Source of the DNA: Bacteroidales bacterium
Lineage (GTDB): Bacteria > Bacteroidota > Bacteroidia > Bacteroidales > F082
Length of the DNA: 64,000 bases
Assembly: GCA_017549805.1 (NCBI GenBank)
Contig: JAFYNJ010000028.1
Location: 1-64,000 of the forward strand
Direction: 5' to 3'
Position numbers and translations under genes: made by a program. Positions 16,259-24,442 of the stretch are shown here, one piece after another. The notes beneath the pieces were generated by a model, which did no database searches, was not told the origin of the DNA, and saw only the letters and a program-made list of their open reading frames with translations. Position 1 is the stretch's first letter; every line of letters starts with the position of its first letter.

Positions 16259-17374
16259 TTATCGTTTCAGCATGTTAAAATACGCATCCAAAAGTTTTTG
16301 TGCGCCGATATAAGCGCTCATGCGCTGGTTGCGCACATCATTCTCGACCAAAGGAAGCAGGTCGGTGACCAGCTGGTTTTGGTAGAAATCCGATTTCAGC
16401 GCCGATTCCATCGTGTCAATCATCATCTGGACATCCTGTTGGGAGCGTTTTTGTTGGAGGTAGCCATTTTCGCGGATGGCTTGGACATGGTCGTAAACCA
16501 TCTGCCAGACGGCATCCACATTAAAGCCTGTCAAGGAAGAACAGGTGAGCACTTTGGGTTCCTGGCCCGATTCCGGCATGGGGAACAAATGGAGGGCGGT
16601 ACGGCATTCAGCCGCGGCACGTTCGGCACGCAACACATTGTCGCCGTCGGCTTTGTTGACGGCGATGCCGTCAGCCATTTCCATGATGCCGCGCTTGATG
16701 CCCTGAAGCTCATCGCCGGCACCGCTGATCAAAATCAACAGGAAGAAATCGACCATGGAATGCACAGCGGTCTCCGATTGGCCTACACCTACGGTCTCGA
16801 TGAAGATGGTGTCGTAACCAGCCGCCTCGCAGAGGATGACCGTCTCACGGGTCTTGCGCGCCACACCGCCGAGGGTTCCTGCCGAGGCGGACGGGCGGAT
16901 AAAAGCATTAGGGTGAACGGAGAGTTCCTCCATGCGGGTCTTGTCACCCAAGATAGAACCTTTGGAACGTTGACTGGAAGGGTCAATGGCCAATACGGCT
17001 AATTTATGGTCATTACGGCAGAGATACATGCCCAAGGCTTCGATGAAGGTGCTCTTCCCCGCTCCGGGGACACCCGTGATGCCCAATCGCAACGCTTTCC
17101 CCGAGTGGGGCAGGCAAGCAGCGATGATCTCTTGAGCCAATTCCTGATGTTTCGGCAGAGCGCTTTCCACCAAAGTGATCGCTTTACTCAAGGCCACACG
17201 GTCGCCCTTGAGGATGCCGTCAATATACCAATTAAGCGGCATCAACTGCTGCTGGTTGCGGCGCAAGCGCTCCAAGGCTTGAGGATTCACCTGCACGGGT
17301 TGGTCCACACCATCAGCCACTTTCAAGTTGGATTCCCACTCATGTTCTTGATTCTCAAAGTGTTCAATATCCAT
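16259..17374 (-). CDS. meaB: Methylmalonyl-CoA mutase-associated GTPase MeaB
   Basis: The 371-residue G3E-type GTPase protects and reloads the B12 cofactor of methylmalonyl-CoA mutase. The Walker A motif LGITGVPGAGKSTFIEALG is near residue 95. The switch region is DPSSQRSKGSILGDKTRMEEL, followed by IETVGVGQSE near residue 192 and AVNKADGDN near residue 235. A C-terminal dimerisation arm is present. The mutase subunits are not in the window. The start at 17374 follows a -7 box by 22 nt and gives the normal N-terminal extension. Confidence 0.9.
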   Translation of the reverse strand: MDIEHFENQEHEWESNLKVADGVDQPVQVNPQALERLRRNQQQLMPLNWYIDGILKGDRVALSKAITLVESALPKHQELAQEIIAACLPHSGKALRLGITGVPGAGKSTFIEALGMYLCRNDHKLAVLAIDPSSQRSKGSILGDKTRMEELSVHPNAFIRPSASAGTLGGVARKTRETVILCEAAGYDTIFIETVGVGQSETAVHSMVDFFLLILISGAGDELQGIKRGIMEMADGIAVNKADGDNVLRAERAAAECRTALHLFPMPESGQEPKVLTCSSLTGFNVDAVWQMVYDHVQAIRENGYLQQKRSQQDVQMMIDTMESALKSDFYQNQLVTDLLPLVENDVRNQRMSAYIGAQKLLDAYFNMLKR

Positions 17375-17396
17375 AGAAACGATAGGGTTTAAAGGG

Positions 17397-17404
17397 CAAA
17401 GATA
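17397..17404 (-). promoter_or_regulatory. -7 box (TATCTTTG) for meaB
   Basis: On the minus strand this is TATCTTTG, 22 nt before the meaB start. It is divergent from the promoter of the GT5-like gene about 45 bp away. Confidence 0.65.
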
Positions 17405-17446
17405 ATGTTTATTAAATATTTTTCTCTGTGTTTCAGATTTTTTTTG

Positions 17447-17454
17447 TAACTTTG
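17447..17454 (+). promoter_or_regulatory. -7 box (TAACTTTG) for the GT5-DUF4270 genes
   Basis: TAACTTTG is a full -7 match, 23 nt before the ATG at 17478. It probably drives the GT5-like gene, the DUF4270 gene and possibly the cyclophilin and pheS genes behind them. Confidence 0.65.
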
Positions 17455-17477
17455 CATTTAATCTCTAACTGCACACT

Positions 17478-18293
17478 ATGACTAACAAGCATCGGGTACT
17501 CTTTGTACATCAAGAAATCACCCCCTATCTGCCGGAAACTCCCATGAGTTTGATTGGGAGGAACCTGCCCCAAGCCACTCAAGAACACGGAAAGGAGATC
17601 AGGATCTTCATGCCGCGTTACGGCAACATCAATGAACGTCGCAACCAGCTGCACGAAGTGATTCGGTTGTCGGGCATGAACCTCATCATCAACGATACCG
17701 ACCATCCCTTGATCATCAAAGTCGCCTCGATCCAGAAAGCCAGAATGCAGATTTATTTTATCGACAACGATGACTTTTTCACCAAGAAGAAATATACCGT
17801 ATATGACAACGACGGCGTCTTCTGTGAAGAAAACGACGACCGCACCGTGTTTTTCAACCGCGGTGTCATCGAGACGGTTCGCAAGCTCAACTGGTCGCCC
17901 GACATCATCCATTGCACGGGCTGGATGACCTCCTTGATGCCGATTTTCATCAAGCGAGCCTTCAAGGATAACCCCTTGTTCAACGAGTCAAAGATCGTCT
18001 ATTCCATTTATGACGACGATTTCCAAGGCGTGTTGAAAGAAGGCTTCGAGAAAAAAGTGAAGCTCCCCGGAATGACCGCAAAGGATCTCAAGTATTTCAA
18101 GGAAGCTTCGTTCGTCAATATCACCAAGTCTGCCATCGACTACTCCGACGGCATCATCCTGGGAAGCAAAACCATCAACCCCGAAGTGGCCGAATACCTG
18201 AAAGGCTGCAACAAACCCGTGCTGGAGTACCAAAGTATGGACAACTATGCGGAAGCATACAATGCTTTCTATGATCAGATTTTAAACAAGTGA
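17478..18293 (+). CDS. Glycogen/starch synthase-like protein, GT5 N-terminal domain only
   Basis: The 271-residue product corresponds to the N-terminal Rossmann half of GT5 glycogen synthases. Visible motifs are VLFVHQEITPYLPETPMS (where KxGGL would normally bind ADP-glucose), IRIFMPRYGNI, DDRTVFFNRGVIETV, PDIIHCTGWMTSLMPIFI and IVYSIYDDDFQG. The C-terminal GT1-like domain with the catalytic glutamate is missing. The next gene overlaps its stop codon, so this is its natural end rather than a frameshift. Short versions of this kind are common in Bacteroidota next to DUF4270. Catalysis is doubtful; a regulatory or glycan-binding role is possible. Confidence 0.75.
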   Translation: MTNKHRVLFVHQEITPYLPETPMSLIGRNLPQATQEHGKEIRIFMPRYGNINERRNQLHEVIRLSGMNLIINDTDHPLIIKVASIQKARMQIYFIDNDDFFTKKKYTVYDNDGVFCEENDDRTVFFNRGVIETVRKLNWSPDIIHCTGWMTSLMPIFIKRAFKDNPLFNESKIVYSIYDDDFQGVLKEGFEKKVKLPGMTAKDLKYFKEASFVNITKSAIDYSDGIILGSKTINPEVAEYLKGCNKPVLEYQSMDNYAEAYNAFYDQILNK

Positions 18294-19663
18294 TTAGCAA
18301 ATTGAAAACACAATCTTTTAGTTCAAAAGTATTTAAAGCGCTATTCTTTAGCGCTTTAGCTATTTTTATTGTATCCTGCAGCAAGACCACGGAGAAAATC
18401 GGGAACGGCCTGTTGCCCGAAATTGACAACATCAATGTGTTTTATACCGATTCCGTCCAGATCCTATGCCATTCCGTGACTGTTGACAGCATGGCGACCA
18501 AAGGCATGACGAGCGTATTGCTTGGTTCCATGATGGACCCCGTGATGGGCAGCACCAACGCCAATCTTTTCACCCAGCTGCACCTCTCCTCCACCCATCA
18601 ACATTTCGGTTCCAATCCCGTCATCGACTCCATCGTGTTGCAACTGGCCGTCAACGGCTATTACGGCGACACCACCACGCTGCAGACCGTTCACGTCTAT
18701 GAACTCGCCGACTCACTGGTCTCCACCAATCTTTACTATCAAGTCAGCGAAGTGGCCGACAAAGGCATCGACTTGGCCAATGGATTCCAATTCCGTCCAC
18801 ATCCCCGGACTTACGGCACTGTGGTTGGCAACGACACCCTCAGCCAACCCGTCGTCAGAATCCCCTTGGCAAACAGCTTTGGTGAACAGCTTGCCCTTGC
18901 CGACAGTTCCGTTTACAGCACTCCCGACAACTTCAAGCGTTTTTGCTACGGCTTGAAGATCTGCTGTGAGAGCGTCAACCAAGGTGGCGCCATCTGCTAT
19001 CTCAACCCCACCAGCAACACCGTAACCCAGTTGAAGATTTACTATCGCGAAACCCCGGATGCCGAGACGCAGATGCGGTACGACTTCTATATCACCTCCG
19101 ACGATACCTATTTCAACCAATACCAGCACGACTACAGCTTAGGGTCGGCTGATTTCATACAACAAGTGCTTCAAGAAGACGCATCCTTGGGCCAACAGCA
19201 ACTGTATCTGCAATCCATGGGCGGCGTCAGGTCCGTTATTTCTTTCCCTGGCATTGCCGATTGGGCAGAGAGTCGCCTTGAAAATGGCGCCCACATGATT
19301 ATCAACGAAGCCAAGCTCATCCTTCCTGCTTCGGCAACTTTGGAGGACTCTACCGTCCTCACCCCACCCACCTCACTGGCATTGCTCAACATCAACGCCG
19401 ATGGCAGCACTACCATCATACCCGACTACCTGGAAGGCACCTCCTACTACGGTGGCTCGTATTCCCGTGCCAAGAAAAACGTCACCTTCCGCATTTCGGA
19501 ATACTTGCAAAACTTGATTCAAAACCCAACATCCAGCCAAGGGCTGTATCTCAGCATCACCGGTGCCGCTTTCAATGCCCAACGATGGATTGTCGCTGGT
19601 CCCGAAGCCGACCAGGAGAATCAATTGAAATGTGAAATCACCTATACCATCCTCAGAGAATAA
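18290..19663 (+). CDS. DUF4270 family lipoprotein
   Basis: The 457-residue product has a lipoprotein signal peptide ending ALAIFIVSC (lipobox cysteine near residue 30) and then SKTTEKIGNGLLPEID. DUF4270 proteins are outer-envelope lipoproteins with several predicted β-sandwich segments, here for example PVIDSIVLQLAVNGYYGD and LKIYYRETPDAETQ, and C-terminal MIINEAKLILPA. The function is unknown. The GTG start overlaps the TGA of the preceding gene by 4 bases, a sign of translational coupling. The link between this family and the short GT5-like protein is conserved in the phylum, as far as I recall. Confidence 0.8.
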   Translation: MISKLKTQSFSSKVFKALFFSALAIFIVSCSKTTEKIGNGLLPEIDNINVFYTDSVQILCHSVTVDSMATKGMTSVLLGSMMDPVMGSTNANLFTQLHLSSTHQHFGSNPVIDSIVLQLAVNGYYGDTTTLQTVHVYELADSLVSTNLYYQVSEVADKGIDLANGFQFRPHPRTYGTVVGNDTLSQPVVRIPLANSFGEQLALADSSVYSTPDNFKRFCYGLKICCESVNQGGAICYLNPTSNTVTQLKIYYRETPDAETQMRYDFYITSDDTYFNQYQHDYSLGSADFIQQVLQEDASLGQQQLYLQSMGGVRSVISFPGIADWAESRLENGAHMIINEAKLILPASATLEDSTVLTPPTSLALLNINADGSTTIIPDYLEGTSYYGGSYSRAKKNVTFRISEYLQNLIQNPTSSQGLYLSITGAAFNAQRWIVAGPEADQENQLKCEITYTILRE

Positions 19664-19674
19664 CATCAAAAAAT

Positions 19675-20325
19675 ATGAAAAAGCTTATCCTTATGACACT
19701 CATCCTCGCCGGCTTGTCATGCCAGGCGCAACAGAAAGAAACCGTCGTTGTCATCGAGACCAACTACGGTACCATCAAGGCCAAATTGTACAACGACACC
19801 CCGCTACACCGCGACAATTTCATCAAGTTGGTGAACGAAGGCTGGTATAATGGCTCGCCCTTCCACCGCGTCATTAAGAACTTCATGATCCAAGGCGGCC
19901 AAAACGCCGACGGACGCATGGATCCAGGCTATACCATCCCTGCCGAGTTCCGCGACAACCACTTCCACAAGAAGGGTGCCCTTTGCGCCGCGCGTCAAGG
20001 CGACCAGGTGAACCCTAAGAAAGCCTCCAGCGGATCGCAGTTCTATATCGTCCAAGGCCAGGTCTTCGACGACAAGAAACTGGAGCTTTATGAAGAGCGC
20101 TTAGGGAAGATCTTCAGCGCTACACAACGTCAGGCCTACAAGACCGTGGGCGGCACCCCGCACCTCGATGGCGACTACACCGTATTCGGCGAGGTTGTCG
20201 AAGGTCTCGACATCGTCGATAAGATTGCAGCCGTGAAGACCGGTTATATGGATGTTCCCGTGGAGCCCGTGACCATCAATAAGATTACTATTGAGCAAAG
20301 TGCTGAGAAAAGCTGCTGTCACTAA
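19675..20325 (+). CDS. Cyclophilin-type peptidyl-prolyl isomerase, exported
   Basis: The 216-residue product has a short lipoprotein-type signal peptide (LILAGLSC, cysteine at residue 16). The cyclophilin domain starts with TVVVIETNYGTIKAKLY and shows NFIKLVNEGWYNGSPFHRVIKNFMIQGG (split here: SPFHRVI carries the catalytic Arg), then KKASSGSQFYIV and the late block YTVFGEVVEGLDIVDKIA. It is expected to assist folding of proline-containing envelope proteins. An insertion (DDKKLELYEERLGKIFSA) lies between the two halves, as in other Bacteroidota cyclophilins. The C-terminus ends in SCCH. The gene is 11 bp after DUF4270. Confidence 0.88.
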   Translation: MKKLILMTLILAGLSCQAQQKETVVVIETNYGTIKAKLYNDTPLHRDNFIKLVNEGWYNGSPFHRVIKNFMIQGGQNADGRMDPGYTIPAEFRDNHFHKKGALCAARQGDQVNPKKASSGSQFYIVQGQVFDDKKLELYEERLGKIFSATQRQAYKTVGGTPHLDGDYTVFGEVVEGLDIVDKIAAVKTGYMDVPVEPVTINKITIEQSAEKSCCH

Positions 20326-20336
20326 CCCTTATCCCC

Positions 20337-21368
20337 ATGAAAGAAAAGATTGAAAAAATACTGAACGAAGTCAAGAACTTCCAAGCCGACAGCAAGGATG
20401 CCTTGGAAGAGTTCCGCATCACCTATCTGAGCAAGAAAGGCGTCATTCCCGCCCTGTTCGCCGATTTCAAGAACGTGGCCCCCGAGCTCCGCAAGGAGAT
20501 GGGCATGATGCTCAACGAGCTGAAAAACACCGTGACCGCCAAGGTCGAGGAACAGCTGGAACGCTTTGAAACACAGAGCAGCTCCGATGCCGGCTTCGAC
20601 ATGACCATGCCCGCCAACGAGATGAAGGGCGCAAGACATCCTTTGTCCATCGTCCGCCGCGATATCAACGAGATTTTCTCCCACTTAGGCTTCACCATCG
20701 CTGAGGGACCGGAGATTGAGGACGACTACCATGTGTTTACCGCCCTGAACTTTGCCCTCGACCATCCGGCACGCGACATGCAGGACACTTTCTTCATCCA
20801 GAAGGATCCCAACGAGAACAAGCCCACCGACATCCTGCTGCGCACCCACACCTCCAGCGTTCAGGTGCGTGCCATGGAGAAACAGCAGCCGCCCATCCGC
20901 ATCATCGCCCCTGGCCGCGTGTTCCGCAACGAGGCCATCTCGGCTCGCGCACACTGCATCTTCCATCAGATCGAGGGCTTGTACATCGATGAAGGCGTTT
21001 CGTTTGCCGACCTCAAGCAGACTCTCTACCACTTCGTGCAGGAGTTCTTCGGCGAAGGCACCAAGGTGCGCTTCCGTCCCTCCTACTTCCCCTTCACGGA
21101 GACCTCGGCGGAGATGGACATCTCATGCAACATCTGCGGTGGCAAAGGCTGCAACATCTGCAAGCATACTGGTTGGGTGGAGATCTTGGGCTGTGGCATG
21201 TGCGACCCCAACATTCTCATCGCCAGCGGCATCGATCCTGAAAAATACACGGGATTCGCTTTCGGCATGGGCGTGGAACGCATTGCCATGCTGAAATACG
21301 GCATCAACGACTTGAGACTGTTCTTTGAAAACGACCTCAAGTTCTTGGAACAGTTCGAGTTAAGTTGA
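20337..21368 (+). CDS. pheS: Phenylalanine--tRNA ligase subunit alpha
   Basis: The 343-residue subunit charges tRNA-Phe together with PheT, which is not in the window. An N-terminal coiled coil (residues 1-~90, tRNA-binding arm) precedes the class II catalytic core. Motif 1 is around GARHPLSIVRRDINEIFSHL; motif 2 is IAPGRVFRNEAISARAHCIFHQ; motif 3 is GFAFGMGVERIAMLKYGIND. The block GGKGCNICKHTGWVEILGCG is typical of bacterial PheS. The gene ends head-on to tatA with an inverted heptamer array between the stop codons. Confidence 0.95.
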   Translation: MKEKIEKILNEVKNFQADSKDALEEFRITYLSKKGVIPALFADFKNVAPELRKEMGMMLNELKNTVTAKVEEQLERFETQSSSDAGFDMTMPANEMKGARHPLSIVRRDINEIFSHLGFTIAEGPEIEDDYHVFTALNFALDHPARDMQDTFFIQKDPNENKPTDILLRTHTSSVQVRAMEKQQPPIRIIAPGRVFRNEAISARAHCIFHQIEGLYIDEGVSFADLKQTLYHFVQEFFGEGTKVRFRPSYFPFTETSAEMDISCNICGGKGCNICKHTGWVEILGCGMCDPNILIASGIDPEKYTGFAFGMGVERIAMLKYGINDLRLFFENDLKFLEQFELS

Positions 21369-21430
21369 AAACGGAAAACGGAGAACGGAAAGTTTAGTTT
21401 TCCGTTTTCCGTTCTCCGTTTTCCGTTTCC
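21367..21430. repeat. Inverted heptamer array between pheS and tatA
   Basis: Units GAAAACG, GAAAACG and GAGAACG are followed by complementary TTTTCCG, TTTTCCG, TTCTCCG and TTTTCCG units, with a loop of about 14 nt. It resembles the element at 14604-14675. Its right arm lies inside the tatA reading frame and encodes the last ~12 residues. Confidence 0.8.
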
Positions 21431-21579
21431 TCGTCTTTGCCGTTCATGCCGTCTTTGAAATTCTTGACACCCTTGCCCAAACCGCGCATGAGCTCCGGGA
21501 TCTTCTTGCCACCGAATATCAGCAGTACGATCAAAGCAATGAGAAGGATTTCTTGGTAGCCGATAAATAAGATTGTCAT
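21394..21579 (-). CDS. tatA: Twin-arginine translocase subunit TatA/TatE
   Basis: The 61-residue protein has the TatA layout: a short N-terminal transmembrane helix ([14 protein letters not shown]), the FGGKKIPEL hinge, and an amphipathic helix ([17 protein letters not shown]). It forms the pore for export of folded proteins. The C-terminal tail [11 protein letters not shown] is encoded by the heptamer array, so that part of the protein is probably repeat-derived and not functional. No tatC is in the window. A -7 box lies 24 nt upstream. Confidence 0.88.
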   Translation of the reverse strand: MTILFIGYQEILLIALIVLLIFGGKKIPELMRGLGKGVKNFKDGMNGKDEETENGERKTEN

Positions 21580-21602
21580 GACTTGAAATGTTTATTTTGA
21601 TG

Positions 21603-21610
21603 CAAAAATA
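21603..21610 (-). promoter_or_regulatory. -7 box (TATTTTTG) for tatA
   Basis: On the minus strand this is TATTTTTG, a full -7 match upstream of tatA, only 8 bp from the start codon of the divergent GH97 gene. Confidence 0.55.
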
Positions 21611-21618
21611 ACAAAACT

Positions 21619-23607
21619 ATGAAAAACAAGGTCTTATTTCTTTTATTTCTCGTGCTGACGGGCATAAATCTCTTGGCACAAAAACAATACACCTTGCAAT
21701 CGCCCAATGAAAAGATCACCGTGACGATCAACACGGGCGACCAGCTCAGCTATTCCGTCCAGCATGACGGAACGATCGTACTTGCCGATTCGCCCATTGG
21801 CATGGAACTCGACAACGGTGTCGTCCTGGGCGGTCCCGCCAAGGCACTTGCCGACAAAGCCACATCGGTGGACCAGACCATCAAGGCTGATTTCTATAAG
21901 AGAAATGAGATTCAAGACCAGTATAACGAGCTGGTGCTTACCTTCAAAGGGCTGTATAAGGTGATCTTCCGCGCCTATAACGAAGGTGTTGCCTATCGTT
22001 TCCAGACCGGGATTGCCAAACCCTTCAATGTGGTTAGAGAGATTGCCGATTTCAATTTCGACAAGGACTACACCGCATGGATTCCCTACGTAAACGCCCG
22101 AAAAGGCGATGGCGACTTCATCCAGCAGCAGTTCTTCACCTCGTTTGAAAACACCTACACCGTCACGCCGCTGAGCAAGATGGAGCCTGAGAGACTCGTG
22201 TTTTTGCCGGCCATGGTGGAACTGGAAAACGGCAAGAAGGTCGTCATCACCGAAGCCGACCTGGAGGATTTCCCCGGCCTGTTGCTTCGCAACGAGAAGG
22301 GCAAGACGGGCTTCACCGCCGTTCACGCCGGCTATCCCAAGACCGAGGAACAAGGCGGGCATAACAACTTGCAGTATGTGGTGAAAGAACGCGAGAACTA
22401 TGTCGCCAAAATAGACAAAAAAAGATTCTTCCCCTGGAGATGCCTCTTGATCTCGGAGAACGACAAGGATTTGGCCGACAGCGACTTGGTCTATAAACTC
22501 GCTTCCCCCTGCCGTGTCGATGACCTCAGCTGGATCAAGCCCGGCAAGGTGGCTTGGGATTGGTGGAACAACTGGAACATCTATGGCGTGCCTTTCAAGG
22601 CCGGCATCAACAACGACACCTACAAATATTACATCGACTTTGCCGCCAAATACGGCATCGAATATGTCATCTTAGATGAGGGCTGGGCTGTGAACAAGCA
22701 AGCCGACCTCTTCCAAGTAGTGCCGGAAATCAACCTGAAAGAACTGGTGGCCTACGGCAAGGAACGCAATGTAGGACTGGTGCTGTGGGCTGGTTATGCC
22801 GCCATCGACAAAGATATGGAACACGTATGCCAGCATTATTCCGATATGGGCATCAAAGGTTTCAAGGTTGATTTTATGGACCGTGACGACCAAAAAGTGG
22901 TGGACTTTTACTACCGCATGGCAGCCATGGCAGCCAAATACCACCTGTTTATCGACTTCCACGGCGCCTATAAACCCACTGGGTTGAGCCGTACCTATCC
23001 CAACGTCTTGAATTACGAGGGTGTCTATGGCTTGGAGCAGGCCAAGTGGGACAACGAAGGCGACCTTGCCACCAACGAGGTTACCATCCCCTTCATCCGC
23101 ATGGTGGCCGGTTCGTTCGATTACACCCAGGGTGCCATGAAAAACGCCCAGAAAAACAGCTTCGCCGCCAACTGGGGTGAGCCGATGAGTCAAGGCACCC
23201 GCTGCCGCCAGCTGGCCGAATACGTGATTTTTGAGTCGCCCTTCAACATGCTCTGCGACAGTCCGAGCAACTACTTGAAAGAAGACGAATGCACGAAGTT
23301 CATCGCCAGCGTGCCCACCACTTGGGACAAGACCGTGGTGTTGGACGGCAAGGTGGGCGAATATTTGGTCATCGCCCGCAAAAAAGGTTACAAGTGGTAT
23401 ATCGGTGCCATCACCAATTGGGAGGAGCGTGATTTAACAATCGACCTCACTCCTTTGAACGGTGGGGCCAAGTCGGGACACATCTTCCGCGATGGCCCCA
23501 ATGCCAACCGTGTGGCACAGGATTATGTGTCGGAACACTACCAAGTGATGGGTAACACCGTGAAGGTGCATCTTGCCAAGGGCGGAGGAATGGTGCTTGT
23601 GTGGTGA
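21619..23607 (+). CDS. Glycoside hydrolase family 97, probably retaining
   Basis: The 662-residue product has a signal peptide (MKNKVLFLLFLVLTGINLLAQ). The N-terminal β-sandwich is followed by a (β/α)8 barrel with GH97 blocks: WDWWNNWNIYGVPFKAG, YVILDEGWA, FKVDFMDRDDQ, LFIDFHGAYKPTGLSRTYPN and NYEGVYG. A C-terminal β-domain ends the protein. GH97 enzymes are calcium-dependent α-glucosidases (inverting, SusB type) or α-galactosidases (retaining). Asp418 in KVDF falls at the place I associate with the nucleophile of the retaining branch (Asp415 of the Bacteroides enzyme), which favours α-galactosidase or a related activity. It is periplasmic, with no SusCD pair nearby. Confidence 0.88.
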   Translation: MKNKVLFLLFLVLTGINLLAQKQYTLQSPNEKITVTINTGDQLSYSVQHDGTIVLADSPIGMELDNGVVLGGPAKALADKATSVDQTIKADFYKRNEIQDQYNELVLTFKGLYKVIFRAYNEGVAYRFQTGIAKPFNVVREIADFNFDKDYTAWIPYVNARKGDGDFIQQQFFTSFENTYTVTPLSKMEPERLVFLPAMVELENGKKVVITEADLEDFPGLLLRNEKGKTGFTAVHAGYPKTEEQGGHNNLQYVVKERENYVAKIDKKRFFPWRCLLISENDKDLADSDLVYKLASPCRVDDLSWIKPGKVAWDWWNNWNIYGVPFKAGINNDTYKYYIDFAAKYGIEYVILDEGWAVNKQADLFQVVPEINLKELVAYGKERNVGLVLWAGYAAIDKDMEHVCQHYSDMGIKGFKVDFMDRDDQKVVDFYYRMAAMAAKYHLFIDFHGAYKPTGLSRTYPNVLNYEGVYGLEQAKWDNEGDLATNEVTIPFIRMVAGSFDYTQGAMKNAQKNSFAANWGEPMSQGTRCRQLAEYVIFESPFNMLCDSPSNYLKEDECTKFIASVPTTWDKTVVLDGKVGEYLVIARKKGYKWYIGAITNWEERDLTIDLTPLNGGAKSGHIFRDGPNANRVAQDYVSEHYQVMGNTVKVHLAKGGGMVLVW

Positions 23608-23640
23608 GGAGGTGAAAGGTGAGAGGTGAGAGGTGAAAGT
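23608..23640. repeat. Heptamer array before the pseudouridine synthase gene
   Basis: Units GAGGTGA, AAGGTGA, GAGGTGA and GAGGTGA are in tandem between the GH97 stop codon and the next start. An in-frame GTG inside the array could be mistaken for a start codon. Confidence 0.75.
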
Positions 23641-23653
23641 TAAAAACGGAAAG

Positions 23654-24337
23654 ATGGATATTTCGGATAGGGTATTATACGAAGACAATCATTTGATCGT
23701 GGTGAACAAACTTCCCTCAGAGATTGTTCAAGGCGACAAGACGGGCGACGTATGCCTTTTGGACGATGTGAAAGCCTATATCAAGGAAAAGTATGATAAG
23801 CCGGGCAATGTATTTGCTGGATTGGTGCATCGCATCGACCGACCCGTGAGCGGTGCCGTGGTGTTTGCCAAGACGAGCAAGGCCCTTTCACGCATGACTG
23901 TCAAGGTAAAGGACCGGGATTTCCAGAAGGTGTACCTTGCCATCGTGAAAAACCGTCCGCCAAAAGATGCCGATGTATTGGAAGACTACATCGTGAAGAA
24001 CGAGAAGCAAAACAAGTCGTATATCGTTCCCGAAGGCACCAAAGAGGCCAAGTTGGCTCGGTTGAGCTATCGGTTAGTGGGGAAATCCGACCATTATTAC
24101 CTTTTGGAAGTGGAACTCTTCACGGGGCGCCATCATCAAATCCGTTGCCAATTGGCGCATATCGGCTGTCCCATCAAGGGCGACTTGAAATACGGTTATC
24201 CGCGGAGCAATCCCGATGCTTCGATTTGCCTGCATGCCTATCGGATTTCGTTCGAGCATCCAGTTCAGAAAACCCTGATTGACATCACCGCACCCCTACC
24301 CAAGACCCAGCCGTGGCCTTCGTTTAGGGAGGAATGA
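23654..24337 (+). CDS. RluA-family pseudouridine synthase
   Basis: The 227-residue product isomerises uridine to pseudouridine in rRNA or tRNA. It lacks an S4 domain. The catalytic aspartate is in LVHRIDRPVSGAVVFAKTSKA near residue 64, preceded by the conserved start VLYEDNHLIVVNKL. The later block LFTGRHHQIRCQLAHIGCPIKGDLKYG is the second family signature. Which RNA position it modifies cannot be told. The ATG at 23654 is preferred to a GTG seven codons upstream, because that stretch is encoded by the heptamer array. Confidence 0.9.
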   Translation: MDISDRVLYEDNHLIVVNKLPSEIVQGDKTGDVCLLDDVKAYIKEKYDKPGNVFAGLVHRIDRPVSGAVVFAKTSKALSRMTVKVKDRDFQKVYLAIVKNRPPKDADVLEDYIVKNEKQNKSYIVPEGTKEAKLARLSYRLVGKSDHYYLLEVELFTGRHHQIRCQLAHIGCPIKGDLKYGYPRSNPDASICLHAYRISFEHPVQKTLIDITAPLPKTQPWPSFREE

Positions 24338-24352
24338 GGAGTGAGGAGTGGC
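24334..24352. repeat. Short heptamer array after the pseudouridine synthase gene
   Basis: Two units of GAGGAGT, preceded by a partial one, overlap the stop codon of the pseudouridine synthase gene and lead into a large palindromic element. Confidence 0.5.
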
Positions 24353-24360
24353 GTTGGTTA

Positions 24361-24441
24361 CGTCATTGCGAGGAGGAACGACGAAGCAATCCACACTCGT
24401 CAATTTTGGATTGCCACGCTCGTTCCTCGCTCGCAATGACG
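24361..24441. repeat. 81-bp palindromic dispersed repeat (CGTCATTGCGAG type)
   Basis: The left arm begins CGTCATTGCGAGGAGGAACG and ends GAAGCAATCCA. The right arm begins TGGATTGCCACGC and ends TCGCAATGACG. They pair over about 30 bp with a few mismatches around a 13-nt loop. Elements with this sequence signature occur in many unrelated bacterial genomes. It lies between two convergent genes and ends one base before the mnmA stop codon. Confidence 0.85.
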
Positions 24442-24442
24442 C

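Noticed and set aside
17478-19663. Frameshifted full-length glycogen synthase
   Set aside because: The following frame is a lipoprotein with its own signal peptide and DUF4270 features, not the missing GT1 domain.
23633-23653. Upstream GTG as the start of the pseudouridine synthase
   Set aside because: The extra seven codons come from the heptamer array and are not part of the conserved protein; the ATG at 23654 is better.
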